Assembly: GCA_900073065.1 (NCBI GenBank)
Contig: FJOG01000019.1
Coordinates: forward strand, 1,021,151 to 1,085,150
Length of the DNA stretch: 64,000 nt
Direction of reading: 5' to 3'
Source of the DNA: Phialocephala subalpina
Lineage: Eukaryota; Ascomycota; Leotiomycetes; Helotiales; Mollisiaceae
Shown here: positions 11,801 through 21,884 of the stretch, piece after piece
Position numbering within the stretch: the stretch's first letter is position 1
How the letters are laid out: each line of letters starts with the position of its first letter
The notes under the pieces: model-generated
What the model was told of the DNA's origin: nothing
The model's database searches: none
Seen by the model: only the letters and a program-made list of their open reading frames with translations
Made by a program: the position numbers and the translations under genes

Positions 11801-13400
11801 GTATTATTACCGGTATACGACGATCCGGCAAATAGTAACGCGTACGCTATAGCGATTTATATATCTAAGAAATTCATAAAAGACATCGCAAAATAACTAT
11901 TAAAAGATAAGGCATTCGGAAATCTATATAGGAAAATACTAAAGCGATTGAAAAACTCCTTTAAAGACGAGTTTCTTACTATATTAGAGAGCTTCCGAAT
12001 AAATTTAAAGACTAAAATCTTATGGTTTAAAAATAATCTAATCGAAGAAAAAATATATATTCCATATAATATAACTATTAAAGTTCTGTAAATAGCGTAT
12101 AATAATTAAATACACATTAAATTAAATAGAATTAAATACTTTTTATAGTAATATATATTTATATCGAGACTCTTTAGAATAGTAAAGGAATACGTCATTA
12201 AATATTCAATTTACCGCGCTATTAAATCGAATATATAACCGTTATAAAGAGAATTTATACTCGTATTATAAGTATTTCGTTAACTATTTACATTTTACAT
12301 CGACTTTGTAATTAGTTTCTCGAATTCTAAAGAAAGCTATAACGCTATTTGTTTTATAACGGATCAAATATCTAAATAAATCGACGTTTTAATGGACTAT
12401 GATAATTAATCGGCGAAGGATTAAATATTAGCCTAATACAAAACTTGCTACGCTAATACTAATATACCGAATAAAATAATTTCGGATAAAAACTTTAAAT
12501 TTACATTCGATTAATGGAGCGAAGTCTACGGTATCGCAAAGATTGAATTAGTTTTTACGATAATATATAACGCGAAAGTAAACGGATAATCGGAGAGATT
12601 TAATTAGAGTTTGATCTACGCTTTACGGTGCGCTATAATTGGGAGATTCGACTAATTTAATTGGGAAGATTTGCTTCTTTTAATCTTATACGCCTTAAAT
12701 ACTTCATTGAACGCTTCTACGAGTTATTTACTTTATAAGATCCGATACGATAGACTTTTTAAATCCCTTTTAGATTTTAACGATATTCTCGAGACAATTG
12801 AATTCACGAGACGCGGCGTTAAAGTATTCGTATAAGAACGATAAAAGTTATTTTAAGAAGTAAAGGAAGCCGTTACTTTTACTTAAGCCCGTATGAAAGC
12901 TTTATATAACGAGAAAAGACGTCCGATTAATTTGAAGGAAAGTAATGAAATATACTTTAAACTAATTAAAAGGATAAATATTAGTTATAAACTCCTCGAT
13001 AATCAAATTAAGCTCTCTTTTTAGAAGATGGGGCTATATGCGGTTTTAAGGCAAATTATATTATTATCGTATGAAATCGAATTACCGGACTAATTAGGGA
13101 TACACTCGATTATAACGGTAGAGTATTTAGAGAAGAAGGAATCCGATCCCTTTTAGTGTAACGAACCAAAATTAGGACTAATTTATATCAATAGTATACT
13201 ACATTATATTATCGAGAGGATACTACGCAAAGAAATACGGAGTATTACTAGTTTTAGAACGCGCTAACCTTATTATTTAATTAAATACATAGAATATAGT
13301 AAATTAGAATGGAAATTAGTTATAGAATTAAAAGGCGAAGTACTAACGTTAATCGAGAAGTTCGAAAAAAACTTCTTGACCGCTCGCTAACGCTAGTAGC
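8900..13400 (+). pseudogene. pol remnant: protease, RT, RNase H, integrase, chromodomain-like end
   Basis: All landmarks lie in one frame. The protease motif reads LILLNTGFIKSNCFDI, with the active Asp-Thr-Gly now Asn-Thr-Gly (9398-9406). The RT box is YIDN at 10559-10570 instead of YIDD, preceded by a palm region and followed by LSILKEKIEAI. RNase H covers about 11140-11535 with FTVVTDYRAIL and EHANANAFLRL, the latter corresponding to the usual ADALSRL. Integrase Asp codons are at 12302 and 12485 and Glu at 12593, a DD(35)E spacing. The C-terminal part near 13070-13350 (YEIELPD.LGIHSIITVEYLE) matches the end of chromodomain-type elements. Stops are substitutions (TAA/TAG for Gln-like positions, plus TAG/TGA); no net indel separates protease from integrase. 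Confidence 0.85.
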
Positions 13401-13726
13401 GCGGTGATAAAAGTTTTAGCGACGATGATATTCTTAGCGGAGTTAGTTTTTGTTTACTTTCTATAATGCGCATTTTCAAAGAGAAAAAAGTATTTCAATT
13501 TATTATAATTTTAAAGTTACGAATATCGCAAATAGTATATTATTTCGTTATTATTGCGATTATTTTTATATATTCGTATTTCCGATACTTATTTACGGGC
13601 GACAAATTCACGTAATTACGTTTAATTTAATCGATTATACCGATTTCGTAGTTTGTTTTAAATCGATTACAAAAAAAGAATATTAATTAAAATTAAAGTA
13701 TTTACGTCTTAATTAAAGTCAATATA

Positions 13727-15830
13727 ATGAGCGCCGTATACATTAAATTGCTTAAGATCACATCCTAATAATCTACGACTCGTGTAAATAAAAAGGGCGA
13801 CCGATATAAAGACGGATCAATAATCGATATCTTTGGAGACTTTATACTAAACTATTTAATACGTTTTTACTTTAGTAACGGCGATATACGCGATTAACGA
13901 ATCGGAGATAATGGAAATTAGTTTTCTTACGGAGAAAATTAAACGGTAATATTATATTTTACTAGTGAAGTTCTATTAAACGAAGGCAGCGAATATTCCG
14001 TATTTATAAAGGCACAATTTAATATCGACGAACGTATTAAGCAATTATATTACGGGTTAATTAAGATTAAAGGACTAATAAATGTTCGAAGAGGAAACGA
14101 TTATATTAAAGCAATATTTATAAATATCGAAGGGAATAATTACCGCTTTTTGCTAACGGATTTTCATCCGGAAAATAAATATCCCTTTAGCGATCGTATT
14201 TCTTCGAGTTTACTATTTATATTTCGAGTAAATAAAAAGGATTATTTACGAGGCGGCGAATTACATTATAATAAACGTATTGTATTTATTAGATGCTTAA
14301 TAAAAAAAAGACGGTAAATATAATTTATTTTGGCGGCGAAAAGTTTTCATTTAAGGATATTACCGAAGAGATATAGCGAAATCACTATTACTACTTTATT
14401 AATATAACTCGCCGTAATTATAATAATCTTACATTTGTATCCAACGAATTAGAGGAACGGGGACGCCGTAAAAGCCGAGTAATTAAAAGACAATAGTTTC
14501 GGCTAGAGAGTGCGGATAATACATAGGATAATGCATAATTAGCTACTATAGAAGTTATAAAAAAGTATCGCAATTAAAGCGCGATCGAAGACGATAAACC
14601 AAATACACCGTTTTCGATTGATAATAAAAACGTTTTACTTAGTAATATTCCAACTCGTAGTTACGATATTTAAATTCCATCTTTTGAGCTATTATCGCAT
14701 GCCTATTTAATCGGACATTTATATTATACAATATACTATTACTTATTAGTCTAATATAAAATAAATTCCCAAATAAAGGACGTATTCTTAGAGCGCTTAA
14801 ACGCAATTATAGCCGCGGCTACAAGTAATATTATCGTGGAATTACACACTTTGAAAAACGATATCGAGATTTAAAACACGCGAAGAAATACCGCTATCGA
14901 TAGCGTCCGTCGAATTATGCGGAATATCCCCAACTTTATTACGATTTTAATTAGCCTACTAAATACAACGATCTCAAAGTATCACCGAGATATAACCGAC
15001 GCTATTAGCGACTCTATATAGGATAATAAGACCGCAGACGATATTAAGACGCAATATCCCTAATTATACGAAACTTAAGAAAGTAACTAATCCACGTTTT
15101 TATTATTAGTTAGAGTTTTAGAAACCGGATCTATAGCGATATCGATATTTATATTAGCTATTATTGCTACGGGGGAGGCACCGCAATCACCGACAACGAG
15201 TTCTCTTATAATATCAAAATCTAGCGTTAAATATAAATTGACTTTTAAATCTTTTAATTCCATGTAGAAAAAGTTGAAATTAAACGAATACAAGAATTTT
15301 ATTGCCGTTTATAATAAGATACTAACTCCGAAACCTAAGAGCAAACCTCAAAAGGCCGAGTTAATTAAAGTAAAGTCGATAGTACTAAATACAAAGTCCG
15401 ATTTAATGGCACTAGAAAAGGCCGTCGTATTTAAAGTTAAAAAAAGAGCGGCTATAAATTAGGGTACTAAGAAAATCTATTTATCTAGTAAAGTCTAGCG
15501 TATAAATATCCCCGTATTCGAGACAACTATAGTAAAAAGTAAGCTACTCCAATCGGGCAAGCAAAAATAAGAATATATCCGTATAACGTTTAGCGATTAC
15601 TATTTAATTCGCATTAATTCGAATAACGAGGATATAAAGTAAATCGAAACTTGAGTTAACTCGAATAAAGTAAAAAAATTAAATTTAGTGAGAAATACGG
15701 ATACTTACACGACTAGGACGATATCTTACAGGCTACTCCATTAGTTAGTTCACTATCCGAGGATAACGAAAACGGCGACAATGAAACCGATTAACCGACT
15801 ATAAATACGAACGGAAAATTCGTTATAATT
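13727..15830 (+). pseudogene. Third coding remnant of the retrotransposon, function unknown
   Basis: Downstream of the chromodomain region, ATG 13727 opens a frame (MSAVYIKLLKITS...) with few stops to about 14300. It reads DGSIIDIFGDFILNYLIRFY, NVRRGNDYIKAIFINIEG and FLLTDFHPENKYPFSDRISS. It shifts frame at an eight-A run (14302-14309) and continues with VNIIYFGGEKFSFKDITEEI and ELEERGRRKSRVIKRQ. A lysine-rich stretch at 15274-15462 (LTPKPKSKPQKAELIKVKS) is in the same shifted frame. About 2.6 kb between integrase and the 3' LTR is unusual for a minimal gypsy element. No zinc-binding, envelope or capsid motif was recognised. It could be an additional element gene or a captured host gene. Confidence 0.45.
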
Positions 15831-16050
15831 ACGGAGACGTCGCTCGCTATTATATAAAGGAGACTTTTTCTTTATTGTTTTTATAAATGTTTAACGTTAT
15901 AATATCCTATACGACTAGTTTATTCCTTATTTTTTCGTTTTTTCTTTTTCTTTTTCTTACGGCTATATACACTTTATCACTAAGCTTTCTCTTTTTTTAG
16001 ACTTTATCTCTTCGTACACTTAGTTACGATATAGATAGTGTCTTTACTAG

Positions 16051-16061
16051 AGAGGGGCAGA
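16051..16061 (+). other. Polypurine tract
   Basis: AGAGGGGCAGA, ten purines in eleven bases, directly abuts the 3' LTR. This is the expected plus-strand priming site of an LTR retrotransposon. Confidence 0.8.
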
Positions 16062-16193
16062 TGTTGGGGGACACGGTAATAGGCTTAGTCATCATAGGCT
16101 AGTCTAAGCTAGGCTAGGCTAGCTAGCCCTTAAGGCTCGTTGTAGATTAGATTAGAATGCATCTTCTTCACACTCTAACACGGTCACCCTACA
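16062..16193 (+). repeat. 3' LTR (132 bp)
   Basis: Direct copy of 5597-5728. The differences are all transitions: three are CpA/TpG to TpA changes in the 3' copy, one is G-to-A in AGG, and one is T/C. Confidence 0.95.
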
Positions 16194-16198
16194 CTCTG
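16194..16198. other. Target-site duplication, right copy
   Basis: CTCTG directly after the CA terminus of the 3' LTR, matching 5592-5596. Confidence 0.93.
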
Positions 16199-17105
16199 CC
16201 TAGCATGTCAGAACATATTTCAAGAACGATTTCGACTCTTGCAATCATCCAAAAAGATCTTTCTTACGCACTCGAACTTCGCAGCCTGAAGTTTGGTATA
16301 CCTCCCCTAATGCGAACAGTCTAACTCATCATCGACTTGATGACGCTATCAAAAGATTGGAAACTTCGGCGAACGGGTGCTCGAGGGCTCTTCATGTCCC
16401 AGGCGATCGTGAAACGAAGGAGACTATCCCTATTGCTAAGAAGTTCGAATGGGTTTAAACGGGAAGGGTAATTTTGATGCGAAATTACCATTCCTTGTCG
16501 CTGATCACGGCCGCTTGAAGAGCGTTATGGGCGAGGTACAAGCACTACCTGATGCTTCATCAATTGCGCATGGGCCTCCGTCACTTCCGCTATTAAATAC
16601 TCATGAAAGCAGCGTGGAGTCTTCTACGGTCTTTGGTGACCGGGACACTGCTAATTCTTTGGTACTTCCTTCACAATCCAAAAAGAGAGATGGAGAAGCC
16701 GAGGATGGGCAAATTAACGAAACCGGAAGCCATCACATCATCAAGGACAAGTGAGAGATACACTGTCTGGGATAATGAAAATTATCTCAATGCTCGGAAG
16801 GGTATATTCCCGACGTCATATCACCCTTTCGTGAAGGTAGTTCAAGAGACTTCTAGCGCCTCATTCGACGGAGCAGAAGCACTTCCTGATATTTCATCAG
16901 CTCCGCCTGAATTATCCAGCCCCTTGCAACAAGTCATCGAGGAGATACTATCGGCAGCTTTGATCACGATCCAGAGTCTTCCAGAGTCTTAGGTTGCCTA
17001 GATCTCGAGGATGCGTCTTCAACCCTTTCGCAGAACTAGATAGAAGATCAACGGGAAAGTGATCCCATCTTCCCTTAGTACAACAACGAATCCGATACAG
17101 ACGAC
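16199..17105. other. Flank of the retrotransposon, no convincing gene
   Basis: Short open stretches on the plus strand (16449-16754, 16603-16992) have coding-like composition with repeated phrases such as QALPDASSIAHGPPSLP and EALPDISSAPPELSS. They overlap in two frames, lack recognisable domains and show no consistent splice pattern. They may be remains of the gene 3' of the empty insertion site. Confidence 0.35.
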
Positions 17106-17655
17106 ATGTTTGCACATCAGCAGTTGAACCTTGACTACACTCCAATAACCGATACCAATGACCCTGAATTTGAACACTCTAATAACGAGTTCCCGACGAC
17201 GTTTACGAGCACTAGCACGGACTTCAACCTTTTCGAGAACGGAGATCTCTACAGCGCCAATCTCCAGCTACCAACACCGTCTCACCCCATATTCTAGCAA
17301 GATCATCAGACTTCCGGCATCCTATCTGGCGCTGACCGGGTTCATCACATCTCTCCTGTCGGCCAGGGAAACACATGCTTTACACCCCTACTACTCTACA
17401 AGAAGAAGACGAAGGCTTCGAGGAGGATTTCTCACCCAAAGATTCTCATAATAACGACTTCCAACTCTTCCCGGCTTCTGCCAGTGATGAGAGCTCTGCT
17501 CCCACCGCTCTCTTCGGCGAGCTTCCAACCGATGTTGACTTCAGGACAGCAGTTGCATGACTATTTCGCCCAGCAGACGACAATGGTTACTGGAACCGCA
17601 AACGAAACTATGGACTGGAGTGCCGAAGGACTAGACACAGGATATCGCTCTAGAT
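17106..17655 (+). pseudogene. Orphan acidic N-terminal fragment, possibly of a GCN4/CPC1-like bZIP gene
   Basis: ATG 17106 encodes MFAHQQLNLDYTPITD, then TTFTSTSTDFNLFENGDL and LQLPTPSHPIF, ending at TAG 17295-17297. The same frame continues QDHQTSGILSGADRVHHISP. A frameshift near 17370 leads into LYTPTTLQEEDEGFEEDFSP and FGELPTDVDF. A further shift leads into FAQQTTMVTGTANETMDWSA before an end near 17655. The acidic, Ser/Thr/Phe-rich character resembles activation regions of amino-acid-control bZIP factors, but no basic-leucine zipper follows. I infer a truncated pseudogene copy, with the TAG a RIP-like change. The family assignment is tentative. Confidence 0.35.
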
Positions 17656-18296
17656 AAGTGCGTACCTTGTGCCGAGGTATAGCTCAGATATATGAAGGAT
17701 TCTTGGAGTGGACGAGCTGTTTTAAAACCGGTCTTTATCTTGGCAGGCGATCCTCCTCAGAGGGAAGTTGTTTTGGGATGCGCAGGCTAGAGATGTGCAG
17801 AAGGTACGCTTGATAGATAATATGGCCACTGTGCCAGACGTTGCGTGAACTACACAAGAGTTTCTGAGTAGGACCACGCTGCCATTGCTTGACTTGCTCT
17901 GTAATGCTACTTACTGTACAGTACAGAGGTCCTCGGGAAGGAAAACGCGTCTAATGTCTCTGATTCGTGGGACATGGGACCTTGCAATTTTCTGTAACCC
18001 CGGGACAAGGTGGAAAGTGAGAAGCAACACCAGACGAAACCAAGTCGTCGCTTACTTCAGCGTCTCATCAGATGGGAAAGTGTCTCATTTAACATCTATG
18101 CAACACCCATGCACTCTCTAATCCATCGAGTTCTAGCCGTCCCAACGACACGAATAAATACCTACCCAAGAATGCCGGGTCCCCTCACACCCGCACCATG
18201 AAAATATTACAATCCTTTGCCATGCACATGCATATCCATCCCACCATGCAACTATATAATCATCATCCTCCCCGGATCAATTATCAGAAGAAAAAT
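17656..18296. other. Intergenic, nothing recognised
   Basis: Mixed composition with only short open frames. The right end is the 3' flank of the minus-strand ubiquitin protease gene. Confidence 0.5.
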
Positions 18297-20363
18297 CTAT
18301 GCTAGAATCTGGTCTTCCGGCTCATCTTTCTCCAGCTCGTAGAACAATAAATACACTTCTTTCTGCATGCCTAGCACATCGCTCGTTTTACTCTCTTTGA
18401 TCTTGTCGTCACTTATTCTCCACCATCTATCCGTGGTTTTCTTCTTCCTTTTCGGCCGTATAGCTTCAGTTGTACTTGTTCCTTCCGCTGTGCCGTTGCT
18501 CTTTTTGGTTGCCGTTGTAGGAGACGGATTCGAGTCTGTTGAGGGGGAGGATGTTTTGGAGCGAGAGAGTTTAGATGATAGGGTTGACTTCGCAGATCTG
18601 GCTATGGAGCGAACGCTGCCTGTTTCCGGATCCCGCGTTGATGAGGGTTCCAGGTCTCGAGGTGCCGATGTAGGTCCAGGCTGTCGAGTTGTGGTGGGAG
18701 ATGAGCTTGAGGCAGCTGTGGAGAAAGATAGGTGTCGACCGGAGCCGTTGCGCGGGAATTCTCCCGAGCCTCGGTGGCCGTTGGTGTATGGGAGGTGGGG
18801 AGATGAGGAAGCAGCGGAAGATGGAGATGTTACTTCTGGTGTTGATGACTGGGTGCTGACATCTCCGTTCAATTCATCTCCTCTATGTGATATGCCAGTC
18901 CGAGGAGTAGACATCTCCGATGTCATTGGGCTCGCTGGTTTGCTGTATACCGCCGCTGGCTTGAACGTACTCGGATTCGAATAAGGTGTCGGAACAGACT
19001 GGCGTCTGAAGGTCTCGTAATGGCCTGAGTGATGACTGCCCTTGTGGCAGACAACGCTGGACAACTTGTAAAATCTTCGATTCGTTAGGCCGCCCAGAGG
19101 TAGTCGTTCTGGAAAGGCAACCTTCGCAGAATTCTTCATAGTTGATCGAGATGCATCGAATATCGATCGTGATAAATGAATTGCCATAATTTTGGGAAAC
19201 ACTGTGATTCTGACGTGCTTCGCAATCTTGCGCTTGGGCGCAAATTTCCTGTCCGGCATCTTAACATCTTTGAGTTCATCTTCCGGATCGGTTTCTATGG
19301 CTTTTGTGATTTTGTCGATGTATTGTTTGGTCTTCACCTTGAACTTTTCTGAGTTCGACTTCGAATATTCCTCTTCGTACATTTGCAAAGCATGGAGAAG
19401 CCGACATTTCTCACATTTGAAGTCTTCGATGTATTCTGTCTTGAACATCTGATCAAAGCAGGAACTGAGAGTAGTTGACGGGACTTGAGGGACACTCAAA
19501 GTTAGAGAGCAGAACGTTGTTCTGGTGGGCTTTGGCTTGAATCCACAGGCTGAGCATTCGATTTGCGACTCCGAACTGCCTTCGAATGGAAATCCATCCT
19601 CTTCTTCCTGGGTAGATTCTTCATCATTTGCTTTTGTGAATGAGGCTACACTTCCGCGATCTCGTTGTTGCTCCGGCGATCCGGCTTCTGAGGATATAGG
19701 ATTTGTTGGCAGACCCTCCCCATTCTCCGTAGCAAGCTGGCTCAACTTTCGTGCCAGAGGCTCCTCGTCGATGGAGCCATTTGTACTGATCTGCGTCTTC
19801 AGCGCATACTCTCTGGCCCGGCATCCTGCGTGATACTCGTCACATACACGTTCTGCCACAACCTGGAGGAACTCTTGCGCATCCTGTTGCTGTCGACTAA
19901 TCTTCTGCTTGAAAGCATCCTGAAGGCATTGTACAAATTGTGCGGCGCTGATTGTCTTCTTGTATATTGGGCGTTCGTTCAATCGATTCAGCATGTCTCT
20001 CAGCCCAAAAGAGACCATTCCAGCTTGCAATCCCTCGATCTTCCATATCGGCATTCCCTTCCGCGCTGGGTCCTCCACAAGTTGACCATATATTCTCGGA
20101 CCCCCTAGATCTCTCCTGTGTGTCTCCTGAGTAAGGTATATCCGCAGATCCCCCAACCCTGCCAATGCTTGGAGGACTGAGTTGATGAAGCAGTCATTTG
20201 CTGGATTGCTCAGTCCAACAATAGTATTCTTCCTCGAGCGCGCAGTCGACACGGCAGATTCATTGTCTATGAAATACGTGGGTCCAAATACGTAGACAAG
20301 AGCTACAGCTGCAAGTCCGGCGCCTGCCGCATACGTTAAGGTTGTGACATTCTTGTCTGGCAT
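18297..20363 (-). CDS. UBP16: Membrane-anchored ubiquitin-specific protease (Ubp16/USP30-like)
   Basis: Intronless 688-residue protein. Residues 8-28 form a hydrophobic segment (TYAAGAGLAAVALVYVFGP), a likely signal anchor. Yeast Ubp16 and human USP30 are outer-mitochondrial-membrane enzymes with the same layout. The Cys box GLSNPANDCFINSVLQAL carries the nucleophile Cys58. QQQDAQEFLQV (about 158-168) is the QQD box. Two CxxC pairs (270/273, 317/320) suggest the USP zinc ribbon. The His box SHHSGHYETF contains His448, and WWRISDD (about 647-653) near the end supplies the third catalytic residue. A roughly 190-residue Ser/Thr/Pro-rich low-complexity insert separates the His box from the final motif. 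Start ATG 20361-20363 precedes the anchor directly. The gene is divergent from bL9m. Deubiquitinase function is secure; the Ubp16 name rests on the anchor. Confidence 0.88.
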   Translation of the reverse strand: MPDKNVTTLTYAAGAGLAAVALVYVFGPTYFIDNESAVSTARSRKNTIVGLSNPANDCFINSVLQALAGLGDLRIYLTQETHRRDLGGPRIYGQLVEDPARKGMPIWKIEGLQAGMVSFGLRDMLNRLNERPIYKKTISAAQFVQCLQDAFKQKISRQQQDAQEFLQVVAERVCDEYHAGCRAREYALKTQISTNGSIDEEPLARKLSQLATENGEGLPTNPISSEAGSPEQQRDRGSVASFTKANDEESTQEEEDGFPFEGSSESQIECSACGFKPKPTRTTFCSLTLSVPQVPSTTLSSCFDQMFKTEYIEDFKCEKCRLLHALQMYEEEYSKSNSEKFKVKTKQYIDKITKAIETDPEDELKDVKMPDRKFAPKRKIAKHVRITVFPKIMAIHLSRSIFDASRSTMKNSAKVAFPERLPLGGLTNRRFYKLSSVVCHKGSHHSGHYETFRRQSVPTPYSNPSTFKPAAVYSKPASPMTSEMSTPRTGISHRGDELNGDVSTQSSTPEVTSPSSAASSSPHLPYTNGHRGSGEFPRNGSGRHLSFSTAASSSSPTTTRQPGPTSAPRDLEPSSTRDPETGSVRSIARSAKSTLSSKLSRSKTSSPSTDSNPSPTTATKKSNGTAEGTSTTEAIRPKRKKKTTDRWWRISDDKIKESKTSDVLGMQKEVYLLFYELEKDEPEDQILA

Positions 20364-20850
20364 TCTGATGGCGTCGGATGTGTAGGAAAGTGTGTTTGTC
20401 GCCTATCGACTGCACATGTCTGCAGAAATGTCTCCAGCTCGCTGGAGTCGACTCCTCCCGTATGGTTGTTTTGTAATTATAACCCGTTCAAGGACTTCCC
20501 AGGCTTCCGCAGATGGTCTTCGGGACTAAGGAACGTGGGGTTTATGCTGCGTGTAATACGGAATTGATGGGTCACATTCGCCGATAGGGCTTGGTAAAGA
20601 ATGTGTCTTGGAAAAGTTCTGGAGACAAGGAGGGTCAGATAAGATTAAAGAGAAATGAGCCCATTGAGTTGATGCAAAAGATACCTAGGTGGTGATGTTG
20701 ATTCTGTACTCATGAGATTCCATCCTTGTCGGCGTTTGTCTCCTCCGAGGCCGGCGCTATGCCCTTTACAGTCAATATTTTGAATTTCTTACCTTCGATC
20801 TGATCTGAACTGACAATTTGAGTGAACGCCCACGGCAACCAAAGTCCGCA
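20364..20850. promoter_or_regulatory. Divergent promoter region, UBP16 (-) / bL9m (+)
   Basis: 487 bp between the two start codons of oppositely oriented genes. Both genes have mitochondrial roles by homology. No core element can be assigned with confidence. Confidence 0.55.
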
Positions 20851-21884
20851 ATGGTATCACCACTGGTGTCGAGAGCACCCCAATGCATATCCTGCATCCG
20901 CAGACTCTCCGGCAGCGTAGGGGGGTCATTCAATGTTCACGCTGGCCAGCAGGTTCGGGGCAAGAAGAAGCTTGCCAAAGTCTCGACCATTCGAGTCCAG
21001 CTGCTTCAGAATGTCCCTGGTTATGGAAGAAGAGGTACATGAAATCTCCTTTGCGTAAGAATCAATCATGCGTGCTAGGGCTAACTCTCATAGGTGCTGT
21101 CATTCCTGTAACTGCAGGAGTGATGAGGAACATCTGGTTTCCAAAGGCAGGTTTCCCATTTCTCTTTCGCGAAAACATGGGACTAATTTGTTGTAGGGGA
21201 TAGCACAGTATGTAACTGCTTCCAATCTCCAAGCATTGGGGGTGAAGAAGGACGCACCATTAGAAAGAGACTCTACATTCAGGAGCACTACAGAAAAGAA
21301 GCTCGAGAGGCAGGTAGAGGAAGAGGAGCCAGAGCAGGTTGTGGATGAAACGCAGGAGGAGGAGTTCCGCCCAACACCAATTGTCCCAGCACCCTCTATC
21401 ATCCAAGCAGAGCCGCGTGCGCCACAAATAGAGCTGGACTTAATGAGTGTGAGTTATGAACCCCTTGTCAAAAAGCTATCTGCTAATTGCTATGCAGCCT
21501 GACAGAGCGACATCGATTCTCGAGGATCTGCTACCGCCTAACCTCGATTTCTATCGAACCACTATAACTGTACCCACGAAGAAGATATCCCCCTCTATAT
21601 CTTCGTCTTCGGCCATAGCTGCAGCAGCACAAGCTGCGAAGGCAGACAGCAACAAAATCCACGGATCTGTGTCAACGAGTGACATTGCTGCAAACCTCAA
21701 GGCCATACTAGCGGAGGACGAACAAGGAGCTCGAGTTGTCGTCTCTCCAGAACAGATATCATTCGTCCAGAAAACGGATGAAAAGGACCGTGTGAAGCAA
21801 TTGGGAGTGTTCGAGATCCAAATTAGACTAGAGGGAGCATCAGACTCAGTACGAAGAACAGTTCAGGTCCATGCTCAGAGCTGA
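20851..21884 (+). CDS. Mitochondrial large-subunit ribosomal protein bL9m
   Basis: Exons 20851-21034, 21094-21146, 21197-21448 and 21498-21884 give 291 residues. ATG 20851 starts MVSPLVSRAPQCISCIRRLS, a basic presequence-like leader. The L9 N-domain follows: VQLLQNVPGYGRRGAVIPVT, then AGVMRNIWFPKGIAQYVT, matching the bacterial pattern in which a Gly-rich turn precedes VxPGxxRNxxFP. The second intron only keeps frame if its donor is GC (AAG|GCAGGT at 21147) with acceptor TAG at 21196. The nearby GT at 21151 breaks the frame. The long acidic linker and C-terminal part (LEDLLPPNLDFYRTTI, GVFEIQIRLEG) are typical of the fungal mitochondrial forms. It binds 23S-type rRNA near the L1 stalk by homology. 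The call is confident. Confidence 0.88.

Larger units (their letters stand above)
5597..16193 (+). mobile_element. Complete, RIP-inactivated Ty3/gypsy LTR retrotransposon (chromodomain type)
   Basis: Two 132-bp direct repeats beginning TGTTGGGGG and ending CCTACA bound a 10,597-bp element, with 5-bp target duplications on both sides and a purine-rich tract just before the 3' LTR. The interior is AT-rich, full of TAA/TAG, poor in CA and TG dinucleotides but still rich in CG, which is the RIP signature. Remnants in order are gag (frame of 7410), then protease, reverse transcriptase, RNase H, integrase and a chromodomain-like end, all in one frame, then a third coding remnant. The order RT-RNaseH-IN is diagnostic of Ty3/gypsy. 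The two LTRs differ at five positions, all transitions. No intact gene remains, so the element cannot be autonomous. Confidence 0.95.

Noticed and set aside
18367..18984. 205-codon plus-strand frame
   Set aside because: Shadow of the low-complexity C-terminal part of the ubiquitin protease on the opposite strand.
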